The notes beneath the pieces were generated by a model. The model saw nothing but the letters and a program-made list of their open reading frames with translations, was not told the DNA's origin and did not search any database. A stretch of DNA of 5,244 nt, from contig NVWZ01000021.1 of NCBI GenBank assembly GCA_002746365.1, positions 3,190 through 8,433 on the forward strand, in the 5' to 3' direction. How positions within the stretch are numbered: the first letter of the stretch is position 1; each line of letters opens with the position of its first letter. Positions 1 to 5,244 of this stretch are shown here, piece by piece. Both the position numbers and the translations under genes were made by a program. This DNA comes from Thiotrichaceae bacterium (GTDB lineage Bacteria; Pseudomonadota; Gammaproteobacteria; SZUA-229).

Positions 1-764
1 GCGAAGACTAGCATCACGCGTTTTTCTATTGTGCTCCATCTGCCCACATCAGGCATATCGAAACCACCGGTGTAGCTTAATTTTCTGGTCAGCCATAACC
101 AGACTACCGGAATCATGCAAACCACAACGGGGATACCCCAGCTCATCCATTCTGTGAAGCCAATATTTTTATTGAACTGTTGTTCGTAGACTTGCATGAA
201 AACTAAATTCGGTGGCGTGCCTATGGGTGTGCCTATGCCACCTATGCTGGCAGCAAATGCGATACCTAAAAGTAGCGGTATGGGCAGGTGTTTGTCTTTT
301 GCCTGATTAGCCACGGCTAAGGCAACAGGTAACAGCATTAATGTGGTGGCGGTGTTGGATATCCACATGCTTAAGGTTGCGGCGGTTACCATAAAGCCAA
401 GCACTAAATGTTTGCTACTTTGATTACCAAACAAATTGACCATGAACAGGGCAAGTCTTAGGTGAGCGCCGCTACGTTCCATCGATTTTGAGAGGATGAA
501 TCCACCCAGTAATAAAAGGATAAGCGGGCTGCCATAGGACTGGCCAACTTGACTACTTGTCAGTACACCGGTTAGTTGGAATACCGTTAGCGGGATAAGC
601 GAGGTAACCGGAATGGGGACAGGTTCGAAGATCCACCAGATTACGCATAGTATGGCAACAGCTGCGGTAATAGCGAGTGCTGGATTGTCAGGGCTAATGG
701 TTAAAAAGTAGACGACTAATGCAAATATCGGGCCGGCAAATAAGGTAAGCGTTTTTGTGTTCAT
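1..764 (-). CDS. DASS/SLC13-family anion (probably dicarboxylate) transporter, 3' part missing
   Basis: This is the N-terminal 254 codons of a polytopic inner-membrane transporter; the gene continues past the left edge. The start is the ATG complementary to 762-764 (MNTKTLTLFAGPIF). Directly visible are a string of hydrophobic segments, the sequence WISNTATTLMLLP with an S136-N137-T138 motif, and GGIGTPIGTPPN at 175-186. In the divalent anion:sodium symporter family (Pfam Na_sulph_symp; VcINDY, CitT and human NaDC relatives) a Ser-Asn-Thr motif helps form the first sodium and carboxylate site, and the GTPxGTPPN stretch lies next to it. Full-length members have about 450-500 residues, so roughly half is present and the second SNT motif is off the edge. 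Family members carry succinate, malate, fumarate, citrate or sulfate; the substrate here is unknown. A dicarboxylate is my guess because maeB is the divergent neighbour. The gene begins 6 bases after the small membrane protein's stop and lacks a clear Shine-Dalgarno, which suggests co-transcription and perhaps translational coupling. Confidence 0.9.
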   Translation of the reverse strand, partial: MNTKTLTLFAGPIFALVVYFLTISPDNPALAITAAVAILCVIWWIFEPVPIPVTSLIPLTVFQLTGVLTSSQVGQSYGSPLILLLLGGFILSKSMERSGAHLRLALFMVNLFGNQSSKHLVLGFMVTAATLSMWISNTATTLMLLPVALAVANQAKDKHLPIPLLLGIAFAASIGGIGTPIGTPPNLVFMQVYEQQFNKNIGFTEWMSWGIPVVVCMIPVVWLWLTRKLSYTGGFDMPDVGRWSTIEKRVMLVF

Positions 765-770
765 AAAGTA

Positions 771-1070
771 CTAAAGCGGCCAGAGATTAATGCCTAACAA
801 AGTGAATTGTATTGCCAGCAAAATACATAATGCGACTGTCATGGTATATAACGGGTTTAAGCTTAACTTGAACCCGGTTAACTTGAGTTGTTTTAAGCCG
901 ATAAATATTCCTGCTATGGTTAAGAAAAATCCACATTCATTAATGATGAGCAGGGTGAGTAGAGGAAGAGCGGTTATGCCTTCAGCATCTACTTCGCTGC
1001 CTCTGGTTACGATAAGTAACAAAAGTAGCCCTAAGGCAAGCGCGAGATAGGGGAAGTTGATTGTTTTCAT
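771..1070 (-). CDS. Small three-helix membrane protein of unknown function
   Basis: This is a 99-residue hydrophobic protein I do not recognise. Three probable transmembrane helices are visible at about residues 6-22, 35-59 and 74-97. An acidic loop with GSEVDAEG (24-31) lies between helices 1 and 2, and a lysine-bearing loop (KQLKLTGFK, 60-68) between 2 and 3. By the positive-inside rule the second loop is probably cytoplasmic. E45 and C46 sit inside helix 2, which is unusual in so short a protein. No signal-peptidase site or known domain is evident. It is the first gene of a two-gene minus-strand unit and stops 6 bases before the DASS transporter start, so an accessory role to that transporter is possible but is inference only. 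Only a weak GAG-type ribosome site precedes the ATG. A 261-base plus-strand ORF over the same stretch is hydrophilic, resembles nothing I know and is treated as a shadow. Confidence 0.75.
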   Translation of the reverse strand: MKTINFPYLALALGLLLLLIVTRGSEVDAEGITALPLLTLLIINECGFFLTIAGIFIGLKQLKLTGFKLSLNPLYTMTVALCILLAIQFTLLGINLWPL

Positions 1071-1159
1071 TGATACTCGTTAGTTATTAAGAAAATTTTT
1101 ACTGTTGATCTGGAAGACTATGGGCATTGTTTCATAAATTGCTTAAATGAACCAACCTT

Positions 1160-1187
1160 TTGCGTTATCGTCTATACATATTATATA
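1160..1187 (+). promoter_or_regulatory. Candidate maeB promoter overlapping the divergent one
   Basis: TTGCGT (1160-1165) and TATATA (1182-1187), separated by 16 bases, resemble a weak sigma-70 promoter pointing toward maeB. A start near 1194 would give a leader of about 180 bases that contains the whole of repeat A. The -10 overlaps the opposite-strand TATAAT, so the two promoters could compete. An alternative nearer maeB, AATAAT at 1342-1347, lacks a recognisable -35. Confidence 0.25.
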
Positions 1188-1207
1188 GGGCTTGAGATAG
1201 CGAATAA
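1180..1207 (-). promoter_or_regulatory. Candidate promoter for the minus-strand membrane protein/transporter unit
   Basis: Read on the minus strand, 1185 down to 1180 is TATAAT, an exact sigma-70 -10 consensus. The -35 region is poor: TTATTC at 1207-1202 with a 16-base spacer. Transcription would start near 1173, leaving a leader of about 100 bases before the ATG at 1070. Assignment rests almost entirely on the -10 hexamer in AT-rich DNA, so it is tentative. Confidence 0.3.
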
Positions 1208-1234
1208 TAGGCGATTACTACTGTAGGTTATTTT

Positions 1235-1314
1235 TGTCATTCCCGAATGTTTGTATCGGGAATCCAGTGTATTTATAGTGGCTGGATCCCCGATAGAGTC
1301 ATTCGGGGATGACA
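1235..1314. repeat. Palindromic repeat A, cloverleaf-type, upstream of maeB
   Basis: This 80-base element has imperfect inverted arms (1235-1267 and 1282-1314) around a 14-base centre. Each arm is itself a perfect hairpin: ATTCCCGA (1239-1246) pairs with TCGGGAAT (1256-1263), and ATCCCCGA (1286-1293) pairs with TCGGGGAT (1303-1310), each across a 9-base loop. The outer ends TGTC (1235-1238) and GACA (1311-1314) pair, and CCAG (1264-1267) pairs with CTGG (1282-1285). Together they form a four-way junction with no unpaired junction bases. A second copy lies at 4749-4835. The GTCATTCCCG...CGGGAATCCAG type is widespread in proteobacterial intergenic DNA and superficially resembles neisserial dRS3 (ATTCCC-N8-GGGAAT), though the spacer here is 13. 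No T-run follows on either strand, so it is not a typical intrinsic terminator. Confidence 0.9.
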
Positions 1315-1377
1315 GGTAAAGGTATTTGGAGATGACCGGGTAATAATAAATGATGGTTGCATAGGAATAATTAAAAC

Positions 1378-3666
1378 ATGTCTGATGACCAGAATACTAA
1401 AAATAAAAACGAAAAAGATCAGGAAGCGCTGGATTATCACCAGTTTCCCATACCTGGCAAGCTAGAGATTTGTGCAACTAAACCACTCGTTACACAAAAT
1501 GATCTGGCGTTGGCGTATTCACCTGGTGTGGCTGCCGCCTGTATTGAAATACACTCCAATCCCGCAAAGGCTGCGGATTACACTATTCGCTCAAACCTTG
1601 TCGGTGTGATTACCAATGGCAGTGCAGTCCTGGGTCTGGGTAATATCGGGCCGCTCGCATCTAAACCTGTGATGGAAGGTAAGGCGGTTTTATTTAAACG
1701 TTTTTCTAATATCGATGTGTTTGATATTGAAATTAATCAGCCCGATGTTGATAAGTTTGTTGATACGGTTGTTGCCCTGGAACCTACATTTGGTGGTATT
1801 AATCTGGAAGATATCAAAGCACCGGAATGTTTTGACATTGAGAAACGCCTGCGTGAACGCATGAAAATACCGGTGTTTCACGATGATCAACATGGTACCG
1901 CGATTATTGTTACGGCGGCCATTCTTAGCGGTTTAAAAGTTGTTGGTAAAAAGATAGATGAGATTCATCTGGTCACGTCAGGTGCCGGCGCGGCGGCTTT
2001 AGCTTGTTTAAATCAATTGGTAAGTGCGGGTCTGTTACGTGAAAATATTATTGTTACCGATATTTTAGGTGTGGCTTATAAAGGTCGTAAAGAAGAAATG
2101 GATGAATGGAAATCTGTTTATGCTGCTGACACCAAAGCCAGAACTTTAGCTGAAGCACTAGAGGGTGCTGATGTGTTTTTAGGTTTGTCTGCTCCCGATG
2201 TTCTAAAGCCAGACATGTTAAAAAATATGGCGAAAAAGCCTTTAATACTAGCATTAGCGAATCCAACGCCAGAGATTATGCCAGAGCTGGCAAAACAGGC
2301 GCGCCCCGATGCTTTGATCTGTACCGGTCGATCGGACTATCCCAACCAAGTTAATAATGTTTTATGTTTCCCGTTCATCTTCCGCGGTGCGCTGGATGTG
2401 GGAGCAACAACCATTAATGAAGAAATGAAACTGGCTTGCGTTAAAGCGTTATCAGAGCTGGTGCAAAAAGAAGCGTCTGACGACGTATTGCGTGCTTATG
2501 GGGGTAAGCCGGATAAATTTGGTGCGGAGTATCTTATTCCCAAACCGTTTGATCCACGTCTTGTTGTTGAGTTGTCTATGGCGGTTGCGGAAGCGGCGAT
2601 GGTAACAGGTGTGGCAACACGGCCGATAAAAGACTTTTATGCTTATCGTGAAAAGTTGCAACATTTTGTTAATGCCTCAGGATTCTTTATGCGACCTATT
2701 ATGGAGCGTGTTAAAGGCAGTAATAAAAAACTTGTTTATGCAGAAGGTGAAGAGTTTCGCGTTTTGCAAGCCGCACAACAAGTGGTTGATAACGAGATTG
2801 CGCGCCCGGTTCTTATCGGTAACCACGATGTGATAGCCGATAATATTGATAAGTTAGGTCTTCGAATTCGTGAACAGGTGGACATCGATATTATCGATCC
2901 ACAACATAACCCTCTGTTCATGGAATATGCAGATTATTACCATAATCTGATGGGGAGAAAAGGGGTAACACCGGGTGGTGCAAAACATATTGTAAGAAAT
3001 CGTCATACGATTTTATCGGCATTAATGATAAAACAAGGTCATGCTGATGCCATGATTGCAGGTGTGGTGGGTGGTTTTACTCGAAGTTTAACCAACATCA
3101 TTAATGTAATTGGAAAAGCCGAAGGCATTGATCAGGCTTCGACCATCGTCGCGCATGTCTTACCGTCACAAACCGTTTTTATTTGTGACGCGCATGTAAC
3201 GAAAAACCCATCTATATCTGAACTGGTTGAAACAACATTATTAGCTGCTGCAGAAGTTCGTTCTTTTGGTATCGAACCTAAGATTGCTTTAGTATCGCAT
3301 TCAAATTTTGGTGCATCTGAAGACGAATCGGCTGAAAAAATGCGTAAAGCATTAAAGATTTTACATGAAGTAGAACCGGATTTAGAAGTAGAAGGTGAGA
3401 TGCATGCCGATGCGGCTTTATCTGAAACAATAAGAAATCGTTTGTACCCACATTCAAAATTAAAAGGGGTGGCAAATTTGTTGGTTATGCCAAGCGCCGA
3501 TGCCGCCAATATTTCGATGACGATGTTGAAAATGTTAGGGGGTGGTGTGACGATTGGTCCGATATTAATGGGCATGTCGAAATCGGCCCACATTGTTGCA
3601 CAGGCGATTACGGTCCGGAACCTGGTTAATATGAGCGCTGTGGCAGTAGAACATTCCATGAGGTAA
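1378..3666 (+). CDS. maeB: NADP-dependent malic enzyme with C-terminal phosphotransacetylase-like domain
   Basis: This cytoplasmic enzyme oxidatively decarboxylates L-malate to pyruvate and CO2, making NADPH for biosynthesis and pyruvate during growth on C4 acids. It has 762 residues, close to E. coli MaeB (about 759). The ATG follows AGGA by 11 bases and gives a hydrophilic N-terminal tail a few residues longer than the E. coli form. Malic N-domain: [13 protein letters not shown] with probable catalytic Y47, [11 protein letters not shown] with probable general base K102, and [12 protein letters not shown] with metal ligands E144 and D145. FHDDQHGT supplies D170. NAD(P)-domain: GAGAAA (202-207), ALANPTPE around N295 and [10 protein letters not shown] (318-327). 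From about 430 to the end is a phosphotransacetylase-like domain ([34 protein letters not shown]). In E. coli this domain is non-catalytic and mediates acetyl-CoA control. The catalytic Ser-Arg of true Pta appears replaced by A741-Q742. NADP preference is inferred from the family. No frameshift is seen. Confidence 0.97.
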   Translation: MSDDQNTKNKNEKDQEALDYHQFPIPGKLEICATKPLVTQNDLALAYSPGVAAACIEIHSNPAKAADYTIRSNLVGVITNGSAVLGLGNIGPLASKPVMEGKAVLFKRFSNIDVFDIEINQPDVDKFVDTVVALEPTFGGINLEDIKAPECFDIEKRLRERMKIPVFHDDQHGTAIIVTAAILSGLKVVGKKIDEIHLVTSGAGAAALACLNQLVSAGLLRENIIVTDILGVAYKGRKEEMDEWKSVYAADTKARTLAEALEGADVFLGLSAPDVLKPDMLKNMAKKPLILALANPTPEIMPELAKQARPDALICTGRSDYPNQVNNVLCFPFIFRGALDVGATTINEEMKLACVKALSELVQKEASDDVLRAYGGKPDKFGAEYLIPKPFDPRLVVELSMAVAEAAMVTGVATRPIKDFYAYREKLQHFVNASGFFMRPIMERVKGSNKKLVYAEGEEFRVLQAAQQVVDNEIARPVLIGNHDVIADNIDKLGLRIREQVDIDIIDPQHNPLFMEYADYYHNLMGRKGVTPGGAKHIVRNRHTILSALMIKQGHADAMIAGVVGGFTRSLTNIINVIGKAEGIDQASTIVAHVLPSQTVFICDAHVTKNPSISELVETTLLAAAEVRSFGIEPKIALVSHSNFGASEDESAEKMRKALKILHEVEPDLEVEGEMHADAALSETIRNRLYPHSKLKGVANLLVMPSADAANISMTMLKMLGGGVTIGPILMGMSKSAHIVAQAITVRNLVNMSAVAVEHSMR

Positions 3667-3671
3667 ATACA

Positions 3672-3760
3672 TGCCCGTCATTGCGAGCGCAGCGCGGCAA
3701 TCCTTTATGGACGACTCAGCCACTTAACAAGTTTGCCACACAGCGCTCGCAATGATGGCA
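3672..3760. repeat. Palindromic repeat C (GTCATTGCGAG type) between maeB and ylqF
   Basis: Inverted arms 3677-3700 and 3733-3756 match at 20 of 24 positions, with TGCC (3672-3675) and GGCA (3757-3760) outside them and about 32 bases between. The left arm reads GTCATTGCGAGCGCAGCGCG and continues GCAA; this repeat type is common in proteobacterial intergenic DNA. Each arm also has local pairing (ATTGC with GCAAT at 3680-3701 on the left, TTGC with GCAA on the right), so its design parallels A and B and it shares their GTCATT end, although the stem sequence differs. It begins 5 bases after the maeB stop. The right arm is followed by a run of A, not T, on the plus strand, so it is not a standard terminator for maeB, though a stable 3' hairpin could protect the transcript end. 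Confidence 0.88.
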
Positions 3761-3773
3761 GGAAAAAAAGTCA

Positions 3774-3802
3774 TTGATACGATAAACTCCCTTCTTTTTA
3801 TT
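3774..3802 (+). promoter_or_regulatory. Candidate ylqF promoter
   Basis: TTGATA (3774-3779, five of six matches to the -35 consensus) and TTTATT (3797-3802, four of six) are separated by 17 bases. The predicted start, near 3809, would leave only about 8 bases before the ylqF ATG at 3817, an almost leaderless message. That fits the absence of a clear Shine-Dalgarno there, but the -10 is weak. Read-through from maeB is the alternative. Confidence 0.3.
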
Positions 3803-3816
3803 CTAAGATAATAACT

Positions 3817-4689
3817 ATGGCAGTCCAGTGGTACCCCGGGCACATGAATAAAGCCCGCCGCATTATCAAAGAATCGATGCCTGATGTTGATCTGGTCATC
3901 GAGGTGATGGATGCACGCATTCCTTTTAGCAGTGAAAATCCGATGGTGGCGGAGTTACGTCAGCATCGTCCCTGCATCAAAATATTGAATAAAAGTGATT
4001 TGGCTGATCCGGCTACAACTAAGCTGTGGTTAAAACATCTAGAAAAAGAGCAGGGTGTTAAAGCACAGGCGTTGTCGGTACTGGATAAATCAAAAACTAA
4101 AAACCTGCCTGCGTTGTGTCGAAAATTATTACCTGGCCGTGGTTCTGCGGTTAAACCGATTCGTGTCATGATTATGGGTATACCCAATGTCGGAAAATCC
4201 ACGCTGATAAATACATTGGCTGGCAAAACTTTAGCGAAGGTGGGTGACGAACCGGCGGTAACTAAAGTTGTGTCATCTACGCAGCAGCGAATTATTCTTG
4301 AAGGGGGTATTGCTCTGTCGGATACACCGGGAATATTGTGGCCCAAAATTGAAAATGGAAACAGCAGTTATCGTTTAGCGGTTACCGGCGCAATTAAAAA
4401 TACCGCGATTGATTTTGAAGACATTGCTATGTTTGCTGCAGAGTATTTGGTATCAGCTTATCCTGAGCGTGTGGTTGAGCGTTATAAATTAAAAGCCTGT
4501 CCTGAAACAGACATAGGACTGCTTGAAGCTATTGGGAAAAAACGGGGTTGTTTGCGTGCGGGTGGCGTTATTGATTTGCAGCGTGTGTCTGAGATTTTAA
4601 TTCACGAAATCAGAGCAGGTGACTTGGGGCCGTTGAGTTTTGAAACGCCGGATATGATTGAGCTTGAGACGACAGTTGATGAAGAATAG
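3817..4689 (+). CDS. ylqF: Ribosome biogenesis GTPase YlqF/RbgA (circularly permuted)
   Basis: This 290-residue cytoplasmic GTPase belongs to the YlqF/RbgA family, whose Bacillus subtilis member acts late in 50S subunit assembly. The GTP-binding motifs appear in permuted order G4-G5-G1-G2-G3: NKSD (58-61, G4), ALS (85-87, probable G5), GIPNVGKST (121-129, G1 P-loop), a GDEPAVTK stretch with T149 (G2) and DTPGILWPK starting at D169 (G3). The N-terminal WYPGHMNKARR and the DAR motif (32-34) are also typical. The residue after G-P-N-V-G-K is Ser as usual, and the catalytic-histidine position of classical GTPases is hydrophobic, as in other members of this class. Residues from about 200 form the C-terminal helical domain associated with rRNA contact. 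Length is normal (about 280-300). The start is set by the conserved MAVQWYPGHM opening; no good ribosome site precedes it. The 150-base gap and repeat C separate it from maeB, and I see no functional link between the two. Confidence 0.96.
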   Translation: MAVQWYPGHMNKARRIIKESMPDVDLVIEVMDARIPFSSENPMVAELRQHRPCIKILNKSDLADPATTKLWLKHLEKEQGVKAQALSVLDKSKTKNLPALCRKLLPGRGSAVKPIRVMIMGIPNVGKSTLINTLAGKTLAKVGDEPAVTKVVSSTQQRIILEGGIALSDTPGILWPKIENGNSSYRLAVTGAIKNTAIDFEDIAMFAAEYLVSAYPERVVERYKLKACPETDIGLLEAIGKKRGCLRAGGVIDLQRVSEILIHEIRAGDLGPLSFETPDMIELETTVDEE

Positions 4690-4718
4690 TTTTTTCTCTC
4701 TTCGTCTCAATTTCGTTT
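4664..4718 (+). terminator. Weak terminator candidate at the end of ylqF
   Basis: A perfect 9-base inverted repeat, TTGAGACGA (4664-4672) and TCGTCTCAA (4702-4710), spans the ylqF stop codon and is followed by T-rich TTTCGTTTTC. The 29-base loop is long for an intrinsic terminator and the tail is interrupted, so activity is uncertain. The loop itself contains a T run (4690-4695). Confidence 0.35.
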
Positions 4719-4748
4719 TCACGGAGGGCATGGGAACAAGAGTAAACT

Positions 4749-4835
4749 GTCATTCCCGAATGCTTTTGTCGGGAATCTAGAGGTGCAGGATTGACTGATA
4801 ATGCTGGATCCCCGATAGAAGCATTCGGGGATGAC
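4749..4835. repeat. Palindromic repeat B, second copy of the cloverleaf family
   Basis: Same family and orientation as the copy at 1235-1314. Left hairpin ATTCCCGA (4752-4759) with TCGGGAAT (4769-4776); right hairpin ATCCCCGA (4808-4815) with TCGGGGAT (4825-4832); both loops are 9 bases. Outer GTC (4749-4751) pairs with GAC (4833-4835). The central stem is CTAG (4777-4780) with CTGG (4804-4807), including one G-T wobble. The central loop is 23 bases, against 14 in copy A, which accounts for the size difference. It lies in the gap between the convergent ylqF and 64-residue genes, where such elements often sit. There is no T-run on either side. Confidence 0.9.
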
Positions 4836-4919
4836 TAGAGCAAGTTATTGCAATTATTTACTCTGGCTCTAGTGTAATGGAGTATAAGCATGAATCTTGG
4901 AGCAAAATGAATCGTAAAT

Positions 4920-5114
4920 TTATTCATCGTAGACCGACATTATTTTGCTTAATTCATCGATTATTTGTTTAATTTCTGAGCCATTAAATTCTTCTAATGC
5001 TTCGATTTTGTCACCTTTTCTAGCCTCATTAATTATCTGATGCACCTGTGAGCAACCCTGTTCGCAGAGGCTTTCTATTTTTTCTTCAAGTTTTTCAGGC
5101 AAGTTGTGTGTCAT
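4920..5114 (-). CDS. Small acidic two-cysteine protein of unknown function
   Basis: This 64-residue protein begins MTHNLPEKLEEKIE. I do not recognise its family with confidence. It is acidic (15 Asp/Glu against 7 Lys/Arg) and probably two helices: about residues 5-32, carrying C17 and C21 in LCEQGC, and about 46-61, ending in the hydrophobic ELSKIMSVY. There is no signal peptide or membrane segment. The CxxxC spacing could serve disulfide or metal binding, but one pair alone would not make a stable zinc site, so it might act as a dimer or with a partner. The ATG lies 9 bases after the stop of the upstream minus-strand gene, and the preceding bases (CCCTCTCCT) contain no Shine-Dalgarno, so translation probably depends on coupling to that gene. 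The amphipathic composition and operon position argue that it is real. A start further upstream is blocked by lack of an in-frame candidate within the short gap. Confidence 0.65.
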   Translation of the reverse strand: MTHNLPEKLEEKIESLCEQGCSQVHQIINEARKGDKIEALEEFNGSEIKQIIDELSKIMSVYDE

Positions 5115-5123
5115 AGGAGAGGG

Positions 5124-5244
5124 CTAGAAAGGCTTGTGCATCTGGCTTAAGTATTGGTGTGACCGCATTTCGATAAGTCGGCTACTGGTTCGGTGGAAGG
5201 CAAATTCTAACATATCTCCCAGATACAGTTTTTCTGGCTCTGCC
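5124..5244 (-). CDS. C-terminal end of an unidentified gene, 5' part missing
   Basis: On the minus strand a frame open from the right edge runs for 39 codons to a TAG at 5126-5124. It reads AEPEKLYLGDMLEFAFHRTS and continues SRLIEMRSHQYLSQMHKPF. The composition is that of a soluble, helical protein tail with heptad-like spacing of Leu, Phe and Met. I do not recognise the family from so short a piece. It is supported as coding because it is the only open minus-strand frame that ends just upstream (9 bases) of the co-oriented 64-residue gene, forming an apparent operon. The promoter and most of the gene lie outside the window. Confidence 0.55.
   Translation of the reverse strand, partial: AEPEKLYLGDMLEFAFHRTSSRLIEMRSHQYLSQMHKPF

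Larger units (their letters stand above)
1071..1377. other. Divergent intergenic region between the transporter unit and maeB
   Basis: These 307 bases contain no convincing gene. The left half (about 1071-1234) is AT-rich and holds overlapping promoter candidates for both directions around 1160-1208. These include CTATA-N7-TATAG (1172-1188), a short dyad that could be an operator or simply AT-rich promoter DNA. The middle is occupied by palindromic repeat A (1235-1314). The last 63 bases are the maeB leader, with AGGA at 1363-1366, 11 bases before the ATG, as ribosome-binding site. If the upstream plus-strand promoter is used, repeat A lies within the maeB 5' untranslated region. Confidence 0.7.

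Noticed and set aside
790..1050. 86-codon plus-strand ORF opposite the small membrane protein
   Set aside because: Its product has no recognisable motif and a composition typical of an antisense shadow, while the opposite strand encodes a coherent three-helix protein that fits an operon with the transporter.
1235..1314. Repeat A as a riboswitch or tRNA gene
   Set aside because: The cloverleaf outline lacks tRNA features (no CCA end, T-loop or anticodon-arm sequence), and a second copy in an unrelated intergenic position (4749-4835) marks it as a dispersed repeat.
3132..3659. 175-codon minus-strand ORF inside maeB, with others at 1690-1893, 2054-2266, 2452-2664 and 3278-3475
   Set aside because: All lie antisense to the strongly conserved maeB reading frame and have no family resemblance or separate expression signals.
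3672..3760. Repeat C as the intrinsic terminator of maeB
   Set aside because: The hairpin is strong, but it is followed by an A-run rather than a T-run on the plus strand, and the arms are about 32 bases apart.
3960..4346. 128-codon minus-strand ORF inside ylqF
   Set aside because: It is antisense to the G4-to-G3 motifs of a well-recognised GTPase and shows no domain of its own.
5114..5122. AGGAGAGGG on the plus strand as a ribosome-binding site
   Set aside because: The next possible start (GTG near 5135) is stopped after four codons, so no gene follows.

Overview
The window looks like a chromosomal segment of a gammaproteobacterium with moderate GC content. This rests on three things: the best-preserved gene is a MaeB-type malic enzyme close to the proteobacterial form, the coding regions are dense with short gaps, and the gaps carry palindromic repeats of the GTCATTCCCG and GTCATTGCGAG types that are common in proteobacterial genomes. 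I cannot name a genus from sequence alone.

Layout. Positions 1-1070 hold two closely spaced minus-strand genes: a small three-helix membrane protein, then, 6 bases downstream, the N-terminal half of a DASS/SLC13-type anion (probably dicarboxylate) transporter that runs off the left edge. A 307-base divergent intergenic region (1071-1377) holds candidate promoters for both directions and the first palindromic repeat (A). maeB (1378-3666, plus strand) encodes a malic enzyme fused to a phosphotransacetylase-like regulatory domain. A 150-base gap with a second, different palindromic repeat (C) leads to ylqF/rbgA (3817-4689, plus strand), a circularly permuted ribosome-assembly GTPase. After a weak terminator candidate and a third palindromic repeat (B, same family as A) come two minus-strand genes transcribed toward ylqF: a 64-residue acidic protein with two cysteines (4920-5114) and, 9 bases upstream of it, the last 39 codons of an unidentified gene entering from the right edge.

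How they fit together. The transporter and malic enzyme are divergent neighbours and could form a C4-dicarboxylate uptake and decarboxylation pair (malate to pyruvate, CO2 and NADPH), but the transporter's substrate cannot be read from the sequence. ylqF is a housekeeping gene with no obvious link to maeB and probably has its own promoter.

The window is mostly ordinary. Its most striking structure is the A/B repeat: both copies can fold as a four-way, cloverleaf-like junction with no unpaired bases at the junction. Stem differences between the left and right halves are compensated within each local hairpin, which favours local hairpins over one long cruciform. I found no CRISPR array, transposase, RNA gene or defence system.
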